From assembly GCF_000716675.1 (NCBI RefSeq), contig NZ_JNXT01000009.1:62001-126000 (forward strand): a stretch of DNA of 64,000 bases, read 5' to 3'. Positions 16,753-26,598 of the stretch are shown here, one piece after another; the first letter of the stretch is position 1, and each line of letters opens with the position of its first letter. The notes below the pieces were generated by a model. That model was not told the origin of the DNA. It worked only from the letters and a program-made list of their open reading frames with translations, and ran no database searches. Made by a program: the position numbers and the translations under genes. The DNA is from Streptomyces alboflavus (lineage in GTDB: Bacteria > Actinomycetota > Actinomycetes > Streptomycetales > Streptomycetaceae).

Positions 16753-17943
16753 TCAGCCGCAGAGGTGCGTGCCGATCTTCAGGAACGCCTGGACCAGGGG
16801 GATCTGGGGGACGGCTGGGGAGACGACCTGGGAGGCGTAGTGGACGATCACCAGGTCGAGGGCGGGGGAGATGAAGAGGCGCTGGCCGTGGATGCCGCTG
16901 GCCATGAAGGAGCCGTAAGGGTCGTTGGGGATCCACCAGAGGTCGTGGTACGAGAGTGTGGCGGGCGCCTCGGGAGGCGCGGCGGGGAAGCGGACACGGC
17001 GGGGGTAGCCGTCCGGAACGCCGGAGGCGATGGTGGAGGCGACGGCCTCCGGGACGATCTGGCGGTCACCGATCGCGCCACCGCGGCGGATCATCTCGCC
17101 GAGCCGGGCAAGGTCGCGGGCGGTGGCGCTGAATCCACCGCAGGCGGCCTCGGCGCCTTCGGAGTCGAGGAGGTAGTACGCGTCCTCCTCCGCGCCGATG
17201 CGGGACCAGATCATCTCGGACAGCAGGTCCGAGGTGGTGGTGCCGGTGACGCGGCGCAGGACCTCGGCGAGGGCCTCGACGTTGCCGTTCTCGTAGCGGA
17301 AGGCGATGCCGGGCTCGCCGGTGGCGCGGGCGGTGGCGAGGTGCTCGCGGATCGTGGCCGGCCCGGTGTAGCCGTAGGGGCGCAGTTGGGGGGCCAGGAC
17401 GGCGAAGTAGCGCTGCGCCTCCAGCGCCTTGTCGTACGGGCGGCCCGCGTAGCTCAACTGCGTGCCCATGTGGAGCAGATGGTCGACCTGGGCGTCTCCG
17501 AAGGCGGTGCCGGCGAGCTCGGGGACGATTCTGGAGACCTGCATGCCGCGGTCGAGCTGCCCCTCGTGGGCCAGGACCGCGGCGACGAGGCCGAGATAGG
17601 ACTTGGCAGCCGAGGCGTTGAAGTGCGGGACATGAGGCTCGTACCCGTGGAGGTACTCCTCGTGCACGAGCAGGCCGCGGTGCATGACCAGGAGGGCGTC
17701 GGTCTCGGCCCGGGAGAGCAGCTCCGTGAGCGTGAGGGACCCGCAGGGCGCTCCGGTGAACCCGAGGCCGTCGAGGGCGCCTGCCGACGCGGTCGTCGGC
17801 AACGCGGACGCGCCGTCGGAGCCGCGCCAGACACGACGGCTCGAAACGAGTTCCCGGCCCGAGGTCGTGTGCCGTCGAGCCCAGGCCGGATCCGTGTATC
17901 CCCGCGCCCACACAAGATCAGCCAGTGAGGAAATGCCCGTCAT
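16753..17943 (-). CDS. Serine hydrolase, class C beta-lactamase / 6-aminohexanoate-dimer hydrolase type
   Basis: The 396-residue protein has the nucleophile motif SAAKS (S-x-x-K) after HVPHFNA, a Tyr motif region FRYENGNVEALAEVLRRVTG, and a C-terminal SGIHGQRLFISPALDLVIVH corresponding to the third active-site element. It lacks a signal peptide, so it is probably cytoplasmic, like esterase EstB or NylB-type amidases rather than a true beta-lactamase. It starts at an ATG at 17941-17943 and is transcribed in the same direction as the TetR gene to its right. The substrate is unknown. Confidence 0.85.
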   Translation of the reverse strand: MTGISSLADLVWARGYTDPAWARRHTTSGRELVSSRRVWRGSDGASALPTTASAGALDGLGFTGAPCGSLTLTELLSRAETDALLVMHRGLLVHEEYLHGYEPHVPHFNASAAKSYLGLVAAVLAHEGQLDRGMQVSRIVPELAGTAFGDAQVDHLLHMGTQLSYAGRPYDKALEAQRYFAVLAPQLRPYGYTGPATIREHLATARATGEPGIAFRYENGNVEALAEVLRRVTGTTTSDLLSEMIWSRIGAEEDAYYLLDSEGAEAACGGFSATARDLARLGEMIRRGGAIGDRQIVPEAVASTIASGVPDGYPRRVRFPAAPPEAPATLSYHDLWWIPNDPYGSFMASGIHGQRLFISPALDLVIVHYASQVVSPAVPQIPLVQAFLKIGTHLCG

Positions 17944-18061
17944 ATGTCCGCTCCGCTCCGCAGGCCGTGCGCCCCTTGAGCTCGATACCGTACACCGTGT
18001 CTTGTATCTCGGCCTTGTTGCCCTGGGTGGGGAGCGAGGGAGCCGCGTGGCTGAGGCGGGC

Positions 18062-18688
18062 TCAGGGGGTGAGGTCGAGGGCTCCGGGGGCGTCCGACGG
18101 GGCGAGTCCGGTGGCCCAGACGCGGCCGTAGACCGACAGGTCCCGCAGATTCGCGGTGATCTCGGCCGCGCTGTAGCCGGTGTCGTTCTCGACCCACCAG
18201 GTGAGCAGGCCGATGAGTTCCCCGGTCCACGCCCGGGCGACGACGTCGAGGGGGATGCGGGGTGTCACCCCGAGCTGTTCGGTCCGCGCGCGGAAGGCGG
18301 CCTCGGCGTGCGAGCAGATGAGATCCGTGAACTCCCGCAGGGCCCGGCCGTCACCCTCGCCCCGCAGGACGACTTGGTAGACGGCCTTCTCCTGCTCGGC
18401 ATGTTCGAAGATGTACTTCACCGGCAGTCCTGTGAAGCCCTCCGCGTGCGCCTGCCGGACGGCCGGCAAGAGGCGCTCGCGGTCGTCGGCGAGGTCGCGC
18501 ACGATGCCTACCAGCAGGTCCTCCTTGTCGCGGTAGTGCGCGTAGAAGGTGGCCCGGCCGATGTCGGCGTGCTCGGTGATCTCCTCGACCGTGATCGAGT
18601 GGAACCCCTTCTCCAGGACCAGTTCGACCAGGGCCTGGCGCAGCGCCGCCCGTGTCCTGCGGACGCGGCGATCTCCCGCGGGCTTCAT
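18062..18688 (-). CDS. TetR family regulator of the divergent acyl-CoA operon
   Basis: The 208-residue protein has a TetR helix-turn-helix: TRAALRQALVELVLEKGFHS, then ITVEEITEHADIGRATFYAH and YRDKEDL. The ATG at 18686-18688 is preferred to a start 24 codons earlier because it sits directly before the HTH region. It diverges from an acyl-CoA synthetase / dehydrogenase / MFS run only about 110 bp away, so it is the likely repressor of that operon with an acyl-CoA as inducer. Confidence 0.85.
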   Translation of the reverse strand: MKPAGDRRVRRTRAALRQALVELVLEKGFHSITVEEITEHADIGRATFYAHYRDKEDLLVGIVRDLADDRERLLPAVRQAHAEGFTGLPVKYIFEHAEQEKAVYQVVLRGEGDGRALREFTDLICSHAEAAFRARTEQLGVTPRIPLDVVARAWTGELIGLLTWWVENDTGYSAAEITANLRDLSVYGRVWATGLAPSDAPGALDLTP

Positions 18689-18801
18689 GTCCACTTCGTT
18701 TCCTTCTCGTCCGGACCGTTGACCTGACCCTAACGCTGCCTTTACGTTTCCGCACGCCAAGCTTGTTACTGAACAGCTTGTTCGGGAACGCTGGAGGTGC
18801 G

Positions 18802-20358
18802 ATGAACTTCGGGCGGTACGTACACCGGACTGCCGGTCACCAACCCGAGGCCGAGGCGGTGGTCTGCGGACCCGCCCGGCTGACCTACGCGGAACTCGAC
18901 GAGCACAGCGACCGGCTCGCGACGGCCCTGCGCGCCCTCGGCCTGAACCGGGGCGACCGCGTGGCGACCCTCGCCGGCAACCGAGCGGAACTGGTCGTCA
19001 CGGAAGTCGCCCTCTACAAGGCCGGCCTGGCCCGGGCGCCGATCAACGCCAGGCTCGGTACCGCGGAAGTGGCTCACCTGCTCGCGGAGTCCGACGCGAG
19101 GGTGCTCCTGACGGACGCCGCCCACCTGGACACCGCCCGCGCCGCAGTACCCGGTACGGGGGTCAAGACAGTCATCGGCTACGACGGCCCGAGCGATCTC
19201 GGCCCGGGCTACGCCGAGACCCTCGCGGGCACCGAGCCGGAGCCCGTCGAGACGGAGTGCGACGAGGACGACATCGCCGTGCTGCACTTCACCTCGGGCT
19301 CCACCGGCAAGCTCAAGGCGGCGGTTCAGACCTACGGCAACAGGCTCGCCCTGATGCGCAAGTCCGTGATGAGCGCCGACACCCGGGTGGGCCCCGGTGA
19401 CCGGCAGATCCTGGCCGGACCGGTCACCCACGCCTCCGGCATGCCGCTGATGGGCATCCTCTTCGCCGGCGGCTGCGCGATCGTGCTGCCCCGCTGGGAC
19501 GCCGAGGAGTTCCTCGCCGCAGTCCAGCGCGAGCGCGCCACCCACGCCTTCGTCGTCCCGACGATGGTCAACACCGTGCTCGCGCTGCCCAACGCCCGCG
19601 CCTACGACCTCTCCACCCTGCGCCAGCTGATCTACGGCGCCGCGCCCATGTCCCCGGCCCGGATGAGGGCCGCCTGGGAGCTCTTCGGCCCTGTCCTGTC
19701 CCAGGGGTACGGGTGCGGCGAGACGACCTCCGGCGTGCTGTTCCTTTCCACGGCGGACCACCGGCGGGCGATCGAGGGCCAGGACGAGGAGCTGCTGCTG
19801 TCCTGCGGCCGACCGCTCGCCGAGGCCGAGGTCGCCATCGTCGACGACAGTGGACAGCCCGTCGCCGACGGAGAGATCGGAGAGATCGCCGTCCGCGGCC
19901 CCGACGTCGTCCCCGGCTACCACAACGAGCCGAACCTCACCGCGGCGACCTTCCGGGACGGCTGGTTCTTCACCGGCGACCTCGCCCGCCGACGCTCCGA
20001 CGGCTACGTCTTCATCGTCGACCGCAAGAAAGACATGATCGTCTCCGGCGGGTTCAACATCTACGCCGTCGAGGTCGAAGCCGTCCTGCACCAGCACCCC
20101 GACGTCTATGAGGCCGCCGTCGTCGGAGTCCCCGACGAGCAGTGGGGCGAGGCCGTCAAGGCGGTCGTCGTGGCACGCGACGGCGCCGCCCTCACCGAGA
20201 CCGGCCTCGTCGACTTCTGCGCCCAGCACTTGGCCCGCATGAAGAAGCCCCGCTCGGTCGACTTCGTGGCCACCCTGCCCCACAACCCCAACGGCAAGAT
20301 CGACCGCCGCGCCATCCGCGACCGCTACTGGGCGGGCGCCGAGCGCCGCGTCAACTGA
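18802..20358 (+). CDS. AMP-dependent acyl-CoA synthetase/ligase
   Basis: The 518-residue ANL-family enzyme shows the P-loop LHFTSGSTGKLKAAVQTYGN, the YGCGETT segment, the hinge FFTGDLARRRSDGYVFIVDR, KKDMIVSGGFNIYAVEVE and the catalytic Lys in NPNGKIDRRAI. It activates a carboxylic acid with ATP and CoA. A GGAGG site precedes the ATG. It heads an operon with an acyl-CoA dehydrogenase and an MFS transporter, which together would take up, activate and oxidise a carboxylate. The TetR gene is divergent. Confidence 0.92.
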   Translation: MNFGRYVHRTAGHQPEAEAVVCGPARLTYAELDEHSDRLATALRALGLNRGDRVATLAGNRAELVVTEVALYKAGLARAPINARLGTAEVAHLLAESDARVLLTDAAHLDTARAAVPGTGVKTVIGYDGPSDLGPGYAETLAGTEPEPVETECDEDDIAVLHFTSGSTGKLKAAVQTYGNRLALMRKSVMSADTRVGPGDRQILAGPVTHASGMPLMGILFAGGCAIVLPRWDAEEFLAAVQRERATHAFVVPTMVNTVLALPNARAYDLSTLRQLIYGAAPMSPARMRAAWELFGPVLSQGYGCGETTSGVLFLSTADHRRAIEGQDEELLLSCGRPLAEAEVAIVDDSGQPVADGEIGEIAVRGPDVVPGYHNEPNLTAATFRDGWFFTGDLARRRSDGYVFIVDRKKDMIVSGGFNIYAVEVEAVLHQHPDVYEAAVVGVPDEQWGEAVKAVVVARDGAALTETGLVDFCAQHLARMKKPRSVDFVATLPHNPNGKIDRRAIRDRYWAGAERRVN

Positions 20359-20372
20359 ACAGGACCCCTGGC

Positions 20373-21542
20373 ATGCCCTTCACTCTCGAACCCTCCTACG
20401 ACGACAACCCGAGCCTCCAGGACCTCGTCGGACGCCTGCGCGCCTACCTCAACGACGAGCTCGTCCCCTACGAGCGCGAGCACGGCATCACCGCCGAGAC
20501 AAAGCTCGACCGCACCACCCTCGAACACGTCTGGAAGCGCAGCGCGGAACTCGGCTTCTACGGCATCAGCCTGCCCCCCGAGCTCGGCGGCCAGGGCCTG
20601 AGCGTCTACGAACTGTGCGCCCTCAAAGAGGAGTTGACCGCCTCCGGGGCGGCTCTCTCCCACTCGGTCCTCGGCGACATGGGCGGTCCGCTGCGGGTCG
20701 GCGCGATCGTGAAGTACGCCACCGAGGAACAGCGGGAGCGCTTCCTGATGCCCGTCGTCCGGGGCGAGCGGGCGTGCTGCTTCTCCCTCACCGAGGAGGA
20801 CGCGGGCTCCGACGTACGCCGCATGACGACCACTGCCACCCCGGACGGGGACACCTATGTCCTCAACGGCAAGAAGGTGTTCAGCTCCGCCGCCCCCTTC
20901 GCGGACTTCGCGATCGTCGTCGCCCGCATGGCCGGCGCCGAGGAGGCGTACAGCGCCTTCCTCGTCGACCTGGACACCCCCGGCTGCCGCGTCCTCGACG
21001 GCGAAGTCCCCATGTCCGGCCAGCAGATGGAGGGCGACCTCCTCTTCGAGGACTGCCGGATCCCCGCCGCGAACCTCCTCGGCGAGATCGGCCAGGGCCT
21101 GCGCATCGGCATCGGCCGCATCACCCTCAACCGCCTGTTGCACTGCCCGTCCCTCATCGGCGCCGCCCGCCGCGCCTGGAACCTGTCGGTGGAGTACGCG
21201 ATGAACCGCGTCGTCTTCGGCCAGCCGCTCCTCGCCCATCAGGCCATCCACCACAAGATCGCCGAGATGGCCACCGAGATCTACGCCGCCCGCGCGATGG
21301 TGATGACCACCGCCGCGAAGGCCGACCGGGGCGACAACGTCTCCGTCGAGGCCAACATGTGCAAGCTCTTCACCTCCGAGGCGTCCTTCCGCGTCGCCGA
21401 CCAGGCCGTCCAGATCCACGGCAAGGCCGGTCTGACCCGCGGCCACGAGGTCGAGCAGATCTTCCGCAGCCTGCGGATGTTCCGGATCGTCACCGGAACC
21501 ACCGAGATCCACAAGAACGCCATCGCCAAGGGCCTTCTCTGA
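20373..21542 (+). CDS. Acyl-CoA dehydrogenase
   Basis: The 389-residue flavoprotein carries the family signatures CCFSLTEEDAGSDVRRMTTT and FLVDLDTPGCRVLDGE, plus the C-terminal QIHGKAGLTRGHEVEQIFRS and FRIVTGTTEIHKNAIAKGLL. It should introduce an alpha,beta double bond in an acyl-CoA with electron transfer flavoprotein as acceptor. It starts 14 bp after the synthetase stop, so the two are cotranscribed. The catalytic base position aligns with the GLTRGHE segment. Confidence 0.92.
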   Translation: MPFTLEPSYDDNPSLQDLVGRLRAYLNDELVPYEREHGITAETKLDRTTLEHVWKRSAELGFYGISLPPELGGQGLSVYELCALKEELTASGAALSHSVLGDMGGPLRVGAIVKYATEEQRERFLMPVVRGERACCFSLTEEDAGSDVRRMTTTATPDGDTYVLNGKKVFSSAAPFADFAIVVARMAGAEEAYSAFLVDLDTPGCRVLDGEVPMSGQQMEGDLLFEDCRIPAANLLGEIGQGLRIGIGRITLNRLLHCPSLIGAARRAWNLSVEYAMNRVVFGQPLLAHQAIHHKIAEMATEIYAARAMVMTTAAKADRGDNVSVEANMCKLFTSEASFRVADQAVQIHGKAGLTRGHEVEQIFRSLRMFRIVTGTTEIHKNAIAKGLL

Positions 21543-21664
21543 CCGACTCCTTGGCGCCCAGGGCGGTGCCGCGGGCCCGCTTCCACGCGCGGGCCCGCGG
21601 CGGCGGGGAACGGCCGCCCACCCGTACGACCCCCTGCTCCACCCGCACCCGCAGGAGTCGCCCC

Positions 21665-22972
21665 ATGACACCCCGCACCGCCACCGCGCAGTCCCAGCCC
21701 CTCGTCGCCCTGGCAGCCGACCACCGCAGAGCCTGGCTGATCACGGCGATGATCGTGGCCTTCATGGTCATCAACTTCGCCGACAAGTCGGTCCTCGGCC
21801 TCGCCGCCGTTCCGATCATGGAGGAACTCGACCTCAGCAACAGCACCTACGGCCTCATATCCAGCTCTTTCTTCTTCCTTTTCAGCGTCTCGGGACTCCT
21901 CGTCGGATTCCTCTCCACCCGGATCTCCAGCCGGGTCCTGCTGTTCGTCATGACCGTGGTGTGGGCCGTGGCCCAGCTCCCGGTCCTCGTGGTGGCCTCG
22001 GTGCCCACCCTGATGGCCGGCCGCATTCTGCTCGGCGCCGCCGAAGGACCGGCGGCATCCATGTCGATGCACGCCCTCTACAAGTGGTTCCCGCCGCAGC
22101 GCCGCGCCCTGCCCTCAGCTCTCCAGATCGGCGGCGCGGCCCTGGGCACACTCATAGCGGCACTCTTGGTCACCTGGCTCATCGACGGCTTCGGCTGGCG
22201 CTCGGCCTACGCCGTCCTCGCGGTCATCAGCGCCTGCTGGGCGCTCCTGTGGTGGCGCGTGGGCCACGACGGATCGTACGACCACAAGCACACGACCGCC
22301 GGATCCAGCGGGCTCCGACTGCCGTACCGCAGAATCCTGCTGACCGGCACCGTACTCGGCAGCATCGCCAGCGCCTTCGGAGCGGCGTGGGCGCTGTCCC
22401 TCAGCCATGCTTGGCTGCCCGCCTACTTCAGGACGCAGATGGACATGACGGCGGCGGCCTCCGCGACCGCCATCAGCGTCATCTCCGGCTTCGGACTGGT
22501 GCTGCTGCTTGCGGTCTCGCCCTTTGTGGACGCGCTGAAATCCCGTGGCGTGAGCAGCCGTTGGTCCAGCGGGGCGGCACAGAGCATCGCCGTGTGCGCG
22601 GCGGGGTGCGCGATGACGGCGTTCCCGTTCGTCGACGAGTCCGGCCCACGGCTCCTGCTGATCGCGCTGGCCTTCGGCGGCACGGCCATCGCCATCCCCC
22701 TCCACTACATGACGACCGCGGAGGTCGTCCCTCCTGCCCAGTGCGGCGCCGTCTTCGGTGTCGTCGCCGGTATCGGCACTCTGCCGGGCCTCGTGGCACC
22801 GTTCCTGACCGGCCACCTCATCGACACGGCCGACACCCCGGCCGTCGGCTACACCACCGCCTTCTTCGTCGCCGGCGCGGTGATGCTCATGGCCGGCGCC
22901 TTCGCGCTGGCCGCCATCCGTCCGGAGCGGGACGCACGACTTCTGGGCCTCGACGTCGGTCACCAGCGCTGA
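21665..22972 (+). CDS. MFS transporter, probable carboxylate uptake
   Basis: The 435-residue protein has twelve membrane segments with the MFS pattern FVMVINFADKSVLGLAAVPI, GFLSTRISSRVLLFVMTVVW and RILLGAAEGPAASMSMHALY. It resembles anion:cation symporter (aromatic acid or phthalate type) transporters. A GCAGGAGTC site precedes the ATG. It lies 122 bp after the dehydrogenase gene on the same strand and is probably the importer for the acid activated by the operon. Confidence 0.85.
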   Translation: MTPRTATAQSQPLVALAADHRRAWLITAMIVAFMVINFADKSVLGLAAVPIMEELDLSNSTYGLISSSFFFLFSVSGLLVGFLSTRISSRVLLFVMTVVWAVAQLPVLVVASVPTLMAGRILLGAAEGPAASMSMHALYKWFPPQRRALPSALQIGGAALGTLIAALLVTWLIDGFGWRSAYAVLAVISACWALLWWRVGHDGSYDHKHTTAGSSGLRLPYRRILLTGTVLGSIASAFGAAWALSLSHAWLPAYFRTQMDMTAAASATAISVISGFGLVLLLAVSPFVDALKSRGVSSRWSSGAAQSIAVCAAGCAMTAFPFVDESGPRLLLIALAFGGTAIAIPLHYMTTAEVVPPAQCGAVFGVVAGIGTLPGLVAPFLTGHLIDTADTPAVGYTTAFFVAGAVMLMAGAFALAAIRPERDARLLGLDVGHQR

Positions 22973-23052
22973 ACCGCATCGCATCAGGGGTCACCAACCG
23001 ATCAGGCACATCCGATCCACCGGTCCACCGATCCCCGAGGCGAATGCCACAT

Positions 23053-24264
23053 TCAGGCGATTGCCTCAAAAGTGATCGGAAGTGATGCGAGGAAACGGAA
23101 GTTGATGCTTTCGAGCCACTCGGGCTGCGCCACCTCGCACTTCCAGTTGGTGGTCCGACGCAGCAGCGCCCGCAGTGCGACGTCGATCTCGGTGAGGGCC
23201 AGTGAGGCGCCCAGGCAGTAGTGGATGCCGTGCCCGAACGACAGGTGATCAGCGGCCGGTCGGGAGACATCCAATGTGTCAGGGTCGGTGTAGCGGCGGG
23301 GGTCACGATTCCCTGAACCAAGAACCAGGGTCACCGACTGGCCGGCTCGGATCAGGTGCTCACCGAGTTCGATGTCGGCGAGTGCCTTCCGAGTGGTGAA
23401 CTGGACCGAACTGTCGTATCTCATCAGTTCGTGCGTGGCGGGTGTGATCAGCTCAGGATCTCTGCGCAGCCGCTGAGTTTCCTCGTCGTTGTTCAGCAGG
23501 GCGAGGACCGCGTTCCCGATCATATGTGTGGTGGTCGCCTGCCCCGCGTCGATGAGCAGCAAGAGGTTGGCGAAGATTTCGTCCTCGGTGTAGTCGGCTG
23601 CCTGGAGTTGGGGACTGATCATACGGCTGAAGAAGTCGTCGGCCGTGCTGTTTCGACGAGCGGTGGCAGTGCGGTCGAAGGACTCCCTCAGTGCCTGTAT
23701 CCGCGCGTTCTGGGAGTCGGACTGGGTGAAGAACTCATGCAACAGCCCCTGCCAGCTCTCCAGGAGGTGGGTGGCGTCGTCGGATACGCCTGCCAGTTTC
23801 GCGATGACGCCACGGCTGAGTGGTTCCGAGAAGTCGTGAATGATGTCCATGCGCCCGCTCGGCAGGACCTTGTCGAGCAGTTCGTCGGCCAACTCCTGGA
23901 CATGAAAGCGCAGTTCCCTGGAGAGGCGGGGAGAAAGGCTCGGCCTGATCAGTCGGCGTAGCCGGGTGTGATGCGGCGGATCATTGAACAGCATCATGTC
24001 CGACAGTGTGCGAGCCAGCAGTGCGACATCGCCACGGGCCTGTTCGGGGAAGCTCTCGTAGAAATCCGAAATTCTGGCTACAGAAAGACGTCTGTCTTTC
24101 GAGAGATCGAGAATTTCTGGATGGCCGAACACCGCCCACGTCTGCATCCAATCATCCCACTGCACCGGTGATTTTGTGCGCAACTCGGCATAGAACGAGT
24201 ATGGCTCCGCCGCGTGTTCGGGATCGAGCAGGTGAGAGAGATTCGTCGTATGGGCAGTGCGCAT
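23053..24264 (-). CDS. Cytochrome P450 of the biosynthetic cluster
   Basis: The 403-residue soluble bacterial P450 has heme-binding LSFGHGIHYCLGASLAL (Cys350), the ExxR helix in THELMRYDSS, and an I-helix LLLLIDAGQATTTHMIGNAV with the conserved Thr. GQAT replaces the more usual GHET, so the acid of the acid-alcohol pair is missing. A GAGGA site precedes the ATG. It diverges from the A-T NRPS gene and uses the same low-GC codon style, so I place it in the cluster. It probably hydroxylates or otherwise oxidises an amino acid or the peptide; the electron donor is elsewhere. Confidence 0.92.
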   Translation of the reverse strand: MRTAHTTNLSHLLDPEHAAEPYSFYAELRTKSPVQWDDWMQTWAVFGHPEILDLSKDRRLSVARISDFYESFPEQARGDVALLARTLSDMMLFNDPPHHTRLRRLIRPSLSPRLSRELRFHVQELADELLDKVLPSGRMDIIHDFSEPLSRGVIAKLAGVSDDATHLLESWQGLLHEFFTQSDSQNARIQALRESFDRTATARRNSTADDFFSRMISPQLQAADYTEDEIFANLLLLIDAGQATTTHMIGNAVLALLNNDEETQRLRRDPELITPATHELMRYDSSVQFTTRKALADIELGEHLIRAGQSVTLVLGSGNRDPRRYTDPDTLDVSRPAADHLSFGHGIHYCLGASLALTEIDVALRALLRRTTNWKCEVAQPEWLESINFRFLASLPITFEAIA

Positions 24265-24620
24265 GGAGGATCCTCAGAACTGCGCCGGTGATGGAATGTC
24301 GAGGAAGGCTAGCCATGTCCGCGAACTGGCGTCAAGCGTCGCCAGCAAAGCACGGTTGACAGGTATTGCGCTCTTCTGGACGCATATTGCGAGCCGCCTC
24401 GCAGGCCCTCCTTTCGGCATTGACGCCCGGGGTGAGTTGGGGGAGATTCACTGCTGATCGCATTCCTTACCCGCCGGCTCGACCAGCGTCTCGGCGTTCA
24501 GGTCCCCGCCCGGACGATGTTGGCCGCTCGCACGCCGGGGCGGCAAGCCGAGGTCGTCCTTGGCCTGTTGGCACGCCATGAACCGAGCAGCATCAGCCGA
24601 GAATCAGTGTGGGAATTTTG
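24265..24620. promoter_or_regulatory. Divergent promoter region between P450 and NRPS genes
   Basis: This 356-bp stretch separates two divergent cluster genes and has no supported reading frame. A consensus-like TTGACA lies at 24356-24361, but the nearest -10-like CATATT is 21 bp further, too far to be sure. It is a likely target for the cluster regulators at 48-55 kb. Confidence 0.4.
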
Positions 24621-26531
24621 ATGACCTTGCCAGAACAGAACTTTGTGTCGGACGCTCCACCCGAGGAGCTTGGCCCAGTCCATGAAGTCGTGGCCCGGAT
24701 AGCCGGCAGTGATCCGCTGAGGGTCGCCGTTCGGAGCGGGGGCACCGAGCTGAGCTACGGCGAACTCGACGCTTGGGCCAGGCGCATCGCAGCGTCTGTC
24801 CGTGCGGCGGGTGCGGGCAGAGGCGAGCGAATCGGTGTGCTCGTTGAACCTTCGAACGCGATGATTGCCGCCGTGCTCGGAGTCCTGTACGCCGGTGCCG
24901 CGTACGTCCCGGCAGACCCGGCCCACCCTGATCAGCGGATCGCTGATGTGTTCGCCGACGCGGGCGTTTGTGCCGTGATCGTCGCAGACGGCACATCTGA
25001 CCGACTGCCCACGCTCACCTGCCCGGTCATTCGAGCGGAGGACGCCCGAGAAGGAGAAGAGGCCACGGCGGCGGCAGTCACGGTGACACCCCATGACGCC
25101 GCTTACATCATCTACACCTCGGGCAGCACCGGTGAGCCCAAAGGCGTCCTGGTCGAGCACGGTCAGCTGTCCGCTTCCACCTGGGCACGCCGCGCGGTGT
25201 ATCCCGGCGCTCCAGTCTTCCTGCTTGTGTCTCCCTTGGCCTTCGATTCCTCGGTTGCCGGGGTGTGGGGGACCTTGACCGCGGGGGGATGCTTGGTCGT
25301 AGCTGCGTCTGATGAAATCCGCGATCCTGAGCGGCTGGTCGGCCTGGTGGAACGCCGGCAGGTGACCCGGCTGCTCTGCGTACCGCTCCTCTACGGCGCA
25401 CTGCTGGACGCGGCGACACGGCAGGGCAGGCGGCTGGACGCGCTGGACACGGTGATCGTGGCCGGCGAGTCGCCGACTGAGGCATTGGTGGAACGCCATT
25501 TCGCCTTGCTCGGCCGCACAGTCGCCCTGGTCAATGAGTACGGCCCGACCGAGGCCACCGTATGGGCCAGCTACCGCCGTTATGAGGCCCCTGGACCGAT
25601 ATCCATCGGCGGGCCGGTACCTGGTGTCCGCCTGTACCTGCTGAATGAGGATCTTGAGCCGGTCCCACGCGGTGTGAGCGGCGAGTTGTTCATCGGCGGC
25701 ACAGGGGTGGCTCGAGGATACTTCGGCCGCCCTGAAGCGACTGCCCAGGCTTTCATCGGTGACCCTTTCACCGACGTCGATGGCGCCAAGATGTACCGCA
25801 CGGGGGACCTCGCCCTGTGGAACGACGACGGTGAGTTGGAATTCCTCGGCCGCCGCGATCAACAAGTCAAGATCCGTGGCCATCGGATCGAACTCGGCGC
25901 AGTCGAGGCTCATCTGCGTACTGCACCAGGGGTCAGCGACGCCGCTGTGGTGACGAACGCGGAGCGGACCCAGCTTGTCGGGTTCGTCCTGTCGCCTCCT
26001 GACATTTCTACGCCTCCTGACATTTCTCCAGAACTCATCCGCGAGCACGTGGCCCGCAGGCTGCCACAAGCCATGGTTCCGAACTGGATTCACGTGCTCG
26101 ATCGGTTTCCCGTGACTGTCAACGGCAAAATCGACCGAAAGCGTCTCAGTGCTCTGGCAGAAACCTGTCCGGACTCCCAGACAGAGGATGCAGCCGCCGC
26201 CCCCACGGACGACACGACTGGACGGGTGTCCGCCGCGTGGGCCGAGGTACTGAAGCGGAAAGACGTTCCGATCGAGGTGAATTTCTTCGACCTGGGCGGC
26301 CACTCGGTCAAGCTCTTTGAGCTTCAGAACGCCCTTGAGCGACATGCGGGAGTTCGGCTCTCGGTTGTTGCTCTGTTCTCGCACACCACGGTGGCGGCGC
26401 AGGCAACGCTGATCCGTGACGGCGTGCCCTCGGACGACGGTTCGGCTGTGGTCGGGCGAGAGGCATCGGCCAGGCGCTCTCGCGCGCTGCGGGCACGGCG
26501 CCAGCGTTTGGAGGGAGGGCAACGGCGGTGA
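24621..26531 (+). CDS. NRPS protein, adenylation-thiolation (A-T)
   Basis: The 636-residue protein has A-domain cores [20 protein letters not shown] (A3), FDSSVAGVWG (A4), [13 protein letters not shown] (A5), YRTGDLALW (A7), GRRDQQVKIRGHRIELG (A8) and NGKIDRKRL (A10). A carrier domain NFFDLGGHSVKLFE with the phosphopantetheine Ser follows, then a basic tail. With no condensation domain it is a loading or stand-alone module. By eye the specificity residues are D-S-A-L-I-A-E-V-W-K; I cannot assign this firmly, and a hydrophobic or aromatic amino acid is plausible. The ATG at 24621 follows GGGA; a GTG 12 bases earlier is possible. It is the first gene rightward from the divergent promoter. Confidence 0.9.
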   Translation: MTLPEQNFVSDAPPEELGPVHEVVARIAGSDPLRVAVRSGGTELSYGELDAWARRIAASVRAAGAGRGERIGVLVEPSNAMIAAVLGVLYAGAAYVPADPAHPDQRIADVFADAGVCAVIVADGTSDRLPTLTCPVIRAEDAREGEEATAAAVTVTPHDAAYIIYTSGSTGEPKGVLVEHGQLSASTWARRAVYPGAPVFLLVSPLAFDSSVAGVWGTLTAGGCLVVAASDEIRDPERLVGLVERRQVTRLLCVPLLYGALLDAATRQGRRLDALDTVIVAGESPTEALVERHFALLGRTVALVNEYGPTEATVWASYRRYEAPGPISIGGPVPGVRLYLLNEDLEPVPRGVSGELFIGGTGVARGYFGRPEATAQAFIGDPFTDVDGAKMYRTGDLALWNDDGELEFLGRRDQQVKIRGHRIELGAVEAHLRTAPGVSDAAVVTNAERTQLVGFVLSPPDISTPPDISPELIREHVARRLPQAMVPNWIHVLDRFPVTVNGKIDRKRLSALAETCPDSQTEDAAAAPTDDTTGRVSAAWAEVLKRKDVPIEVNFFDLGGHSVKLFELQNALERHAGVRLSVVALFSHTTVAAQATLIRDGVPSDDGSAVVGREASARRSRALRARRQRLEGGQRR

Positions 26532-26598
26532 CGGTGGAGTTGAGACAACCAGCCGGAAGGACTCGTCTCATGGGGGCCCATAGGGATGTGACCCTGAC

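Noticed and set aside
24356..24388. Sigma-70 type promoter TTGACA / CATATT
   Set aside because: The 21-bp spacing is too long to call a promoter with confidence.
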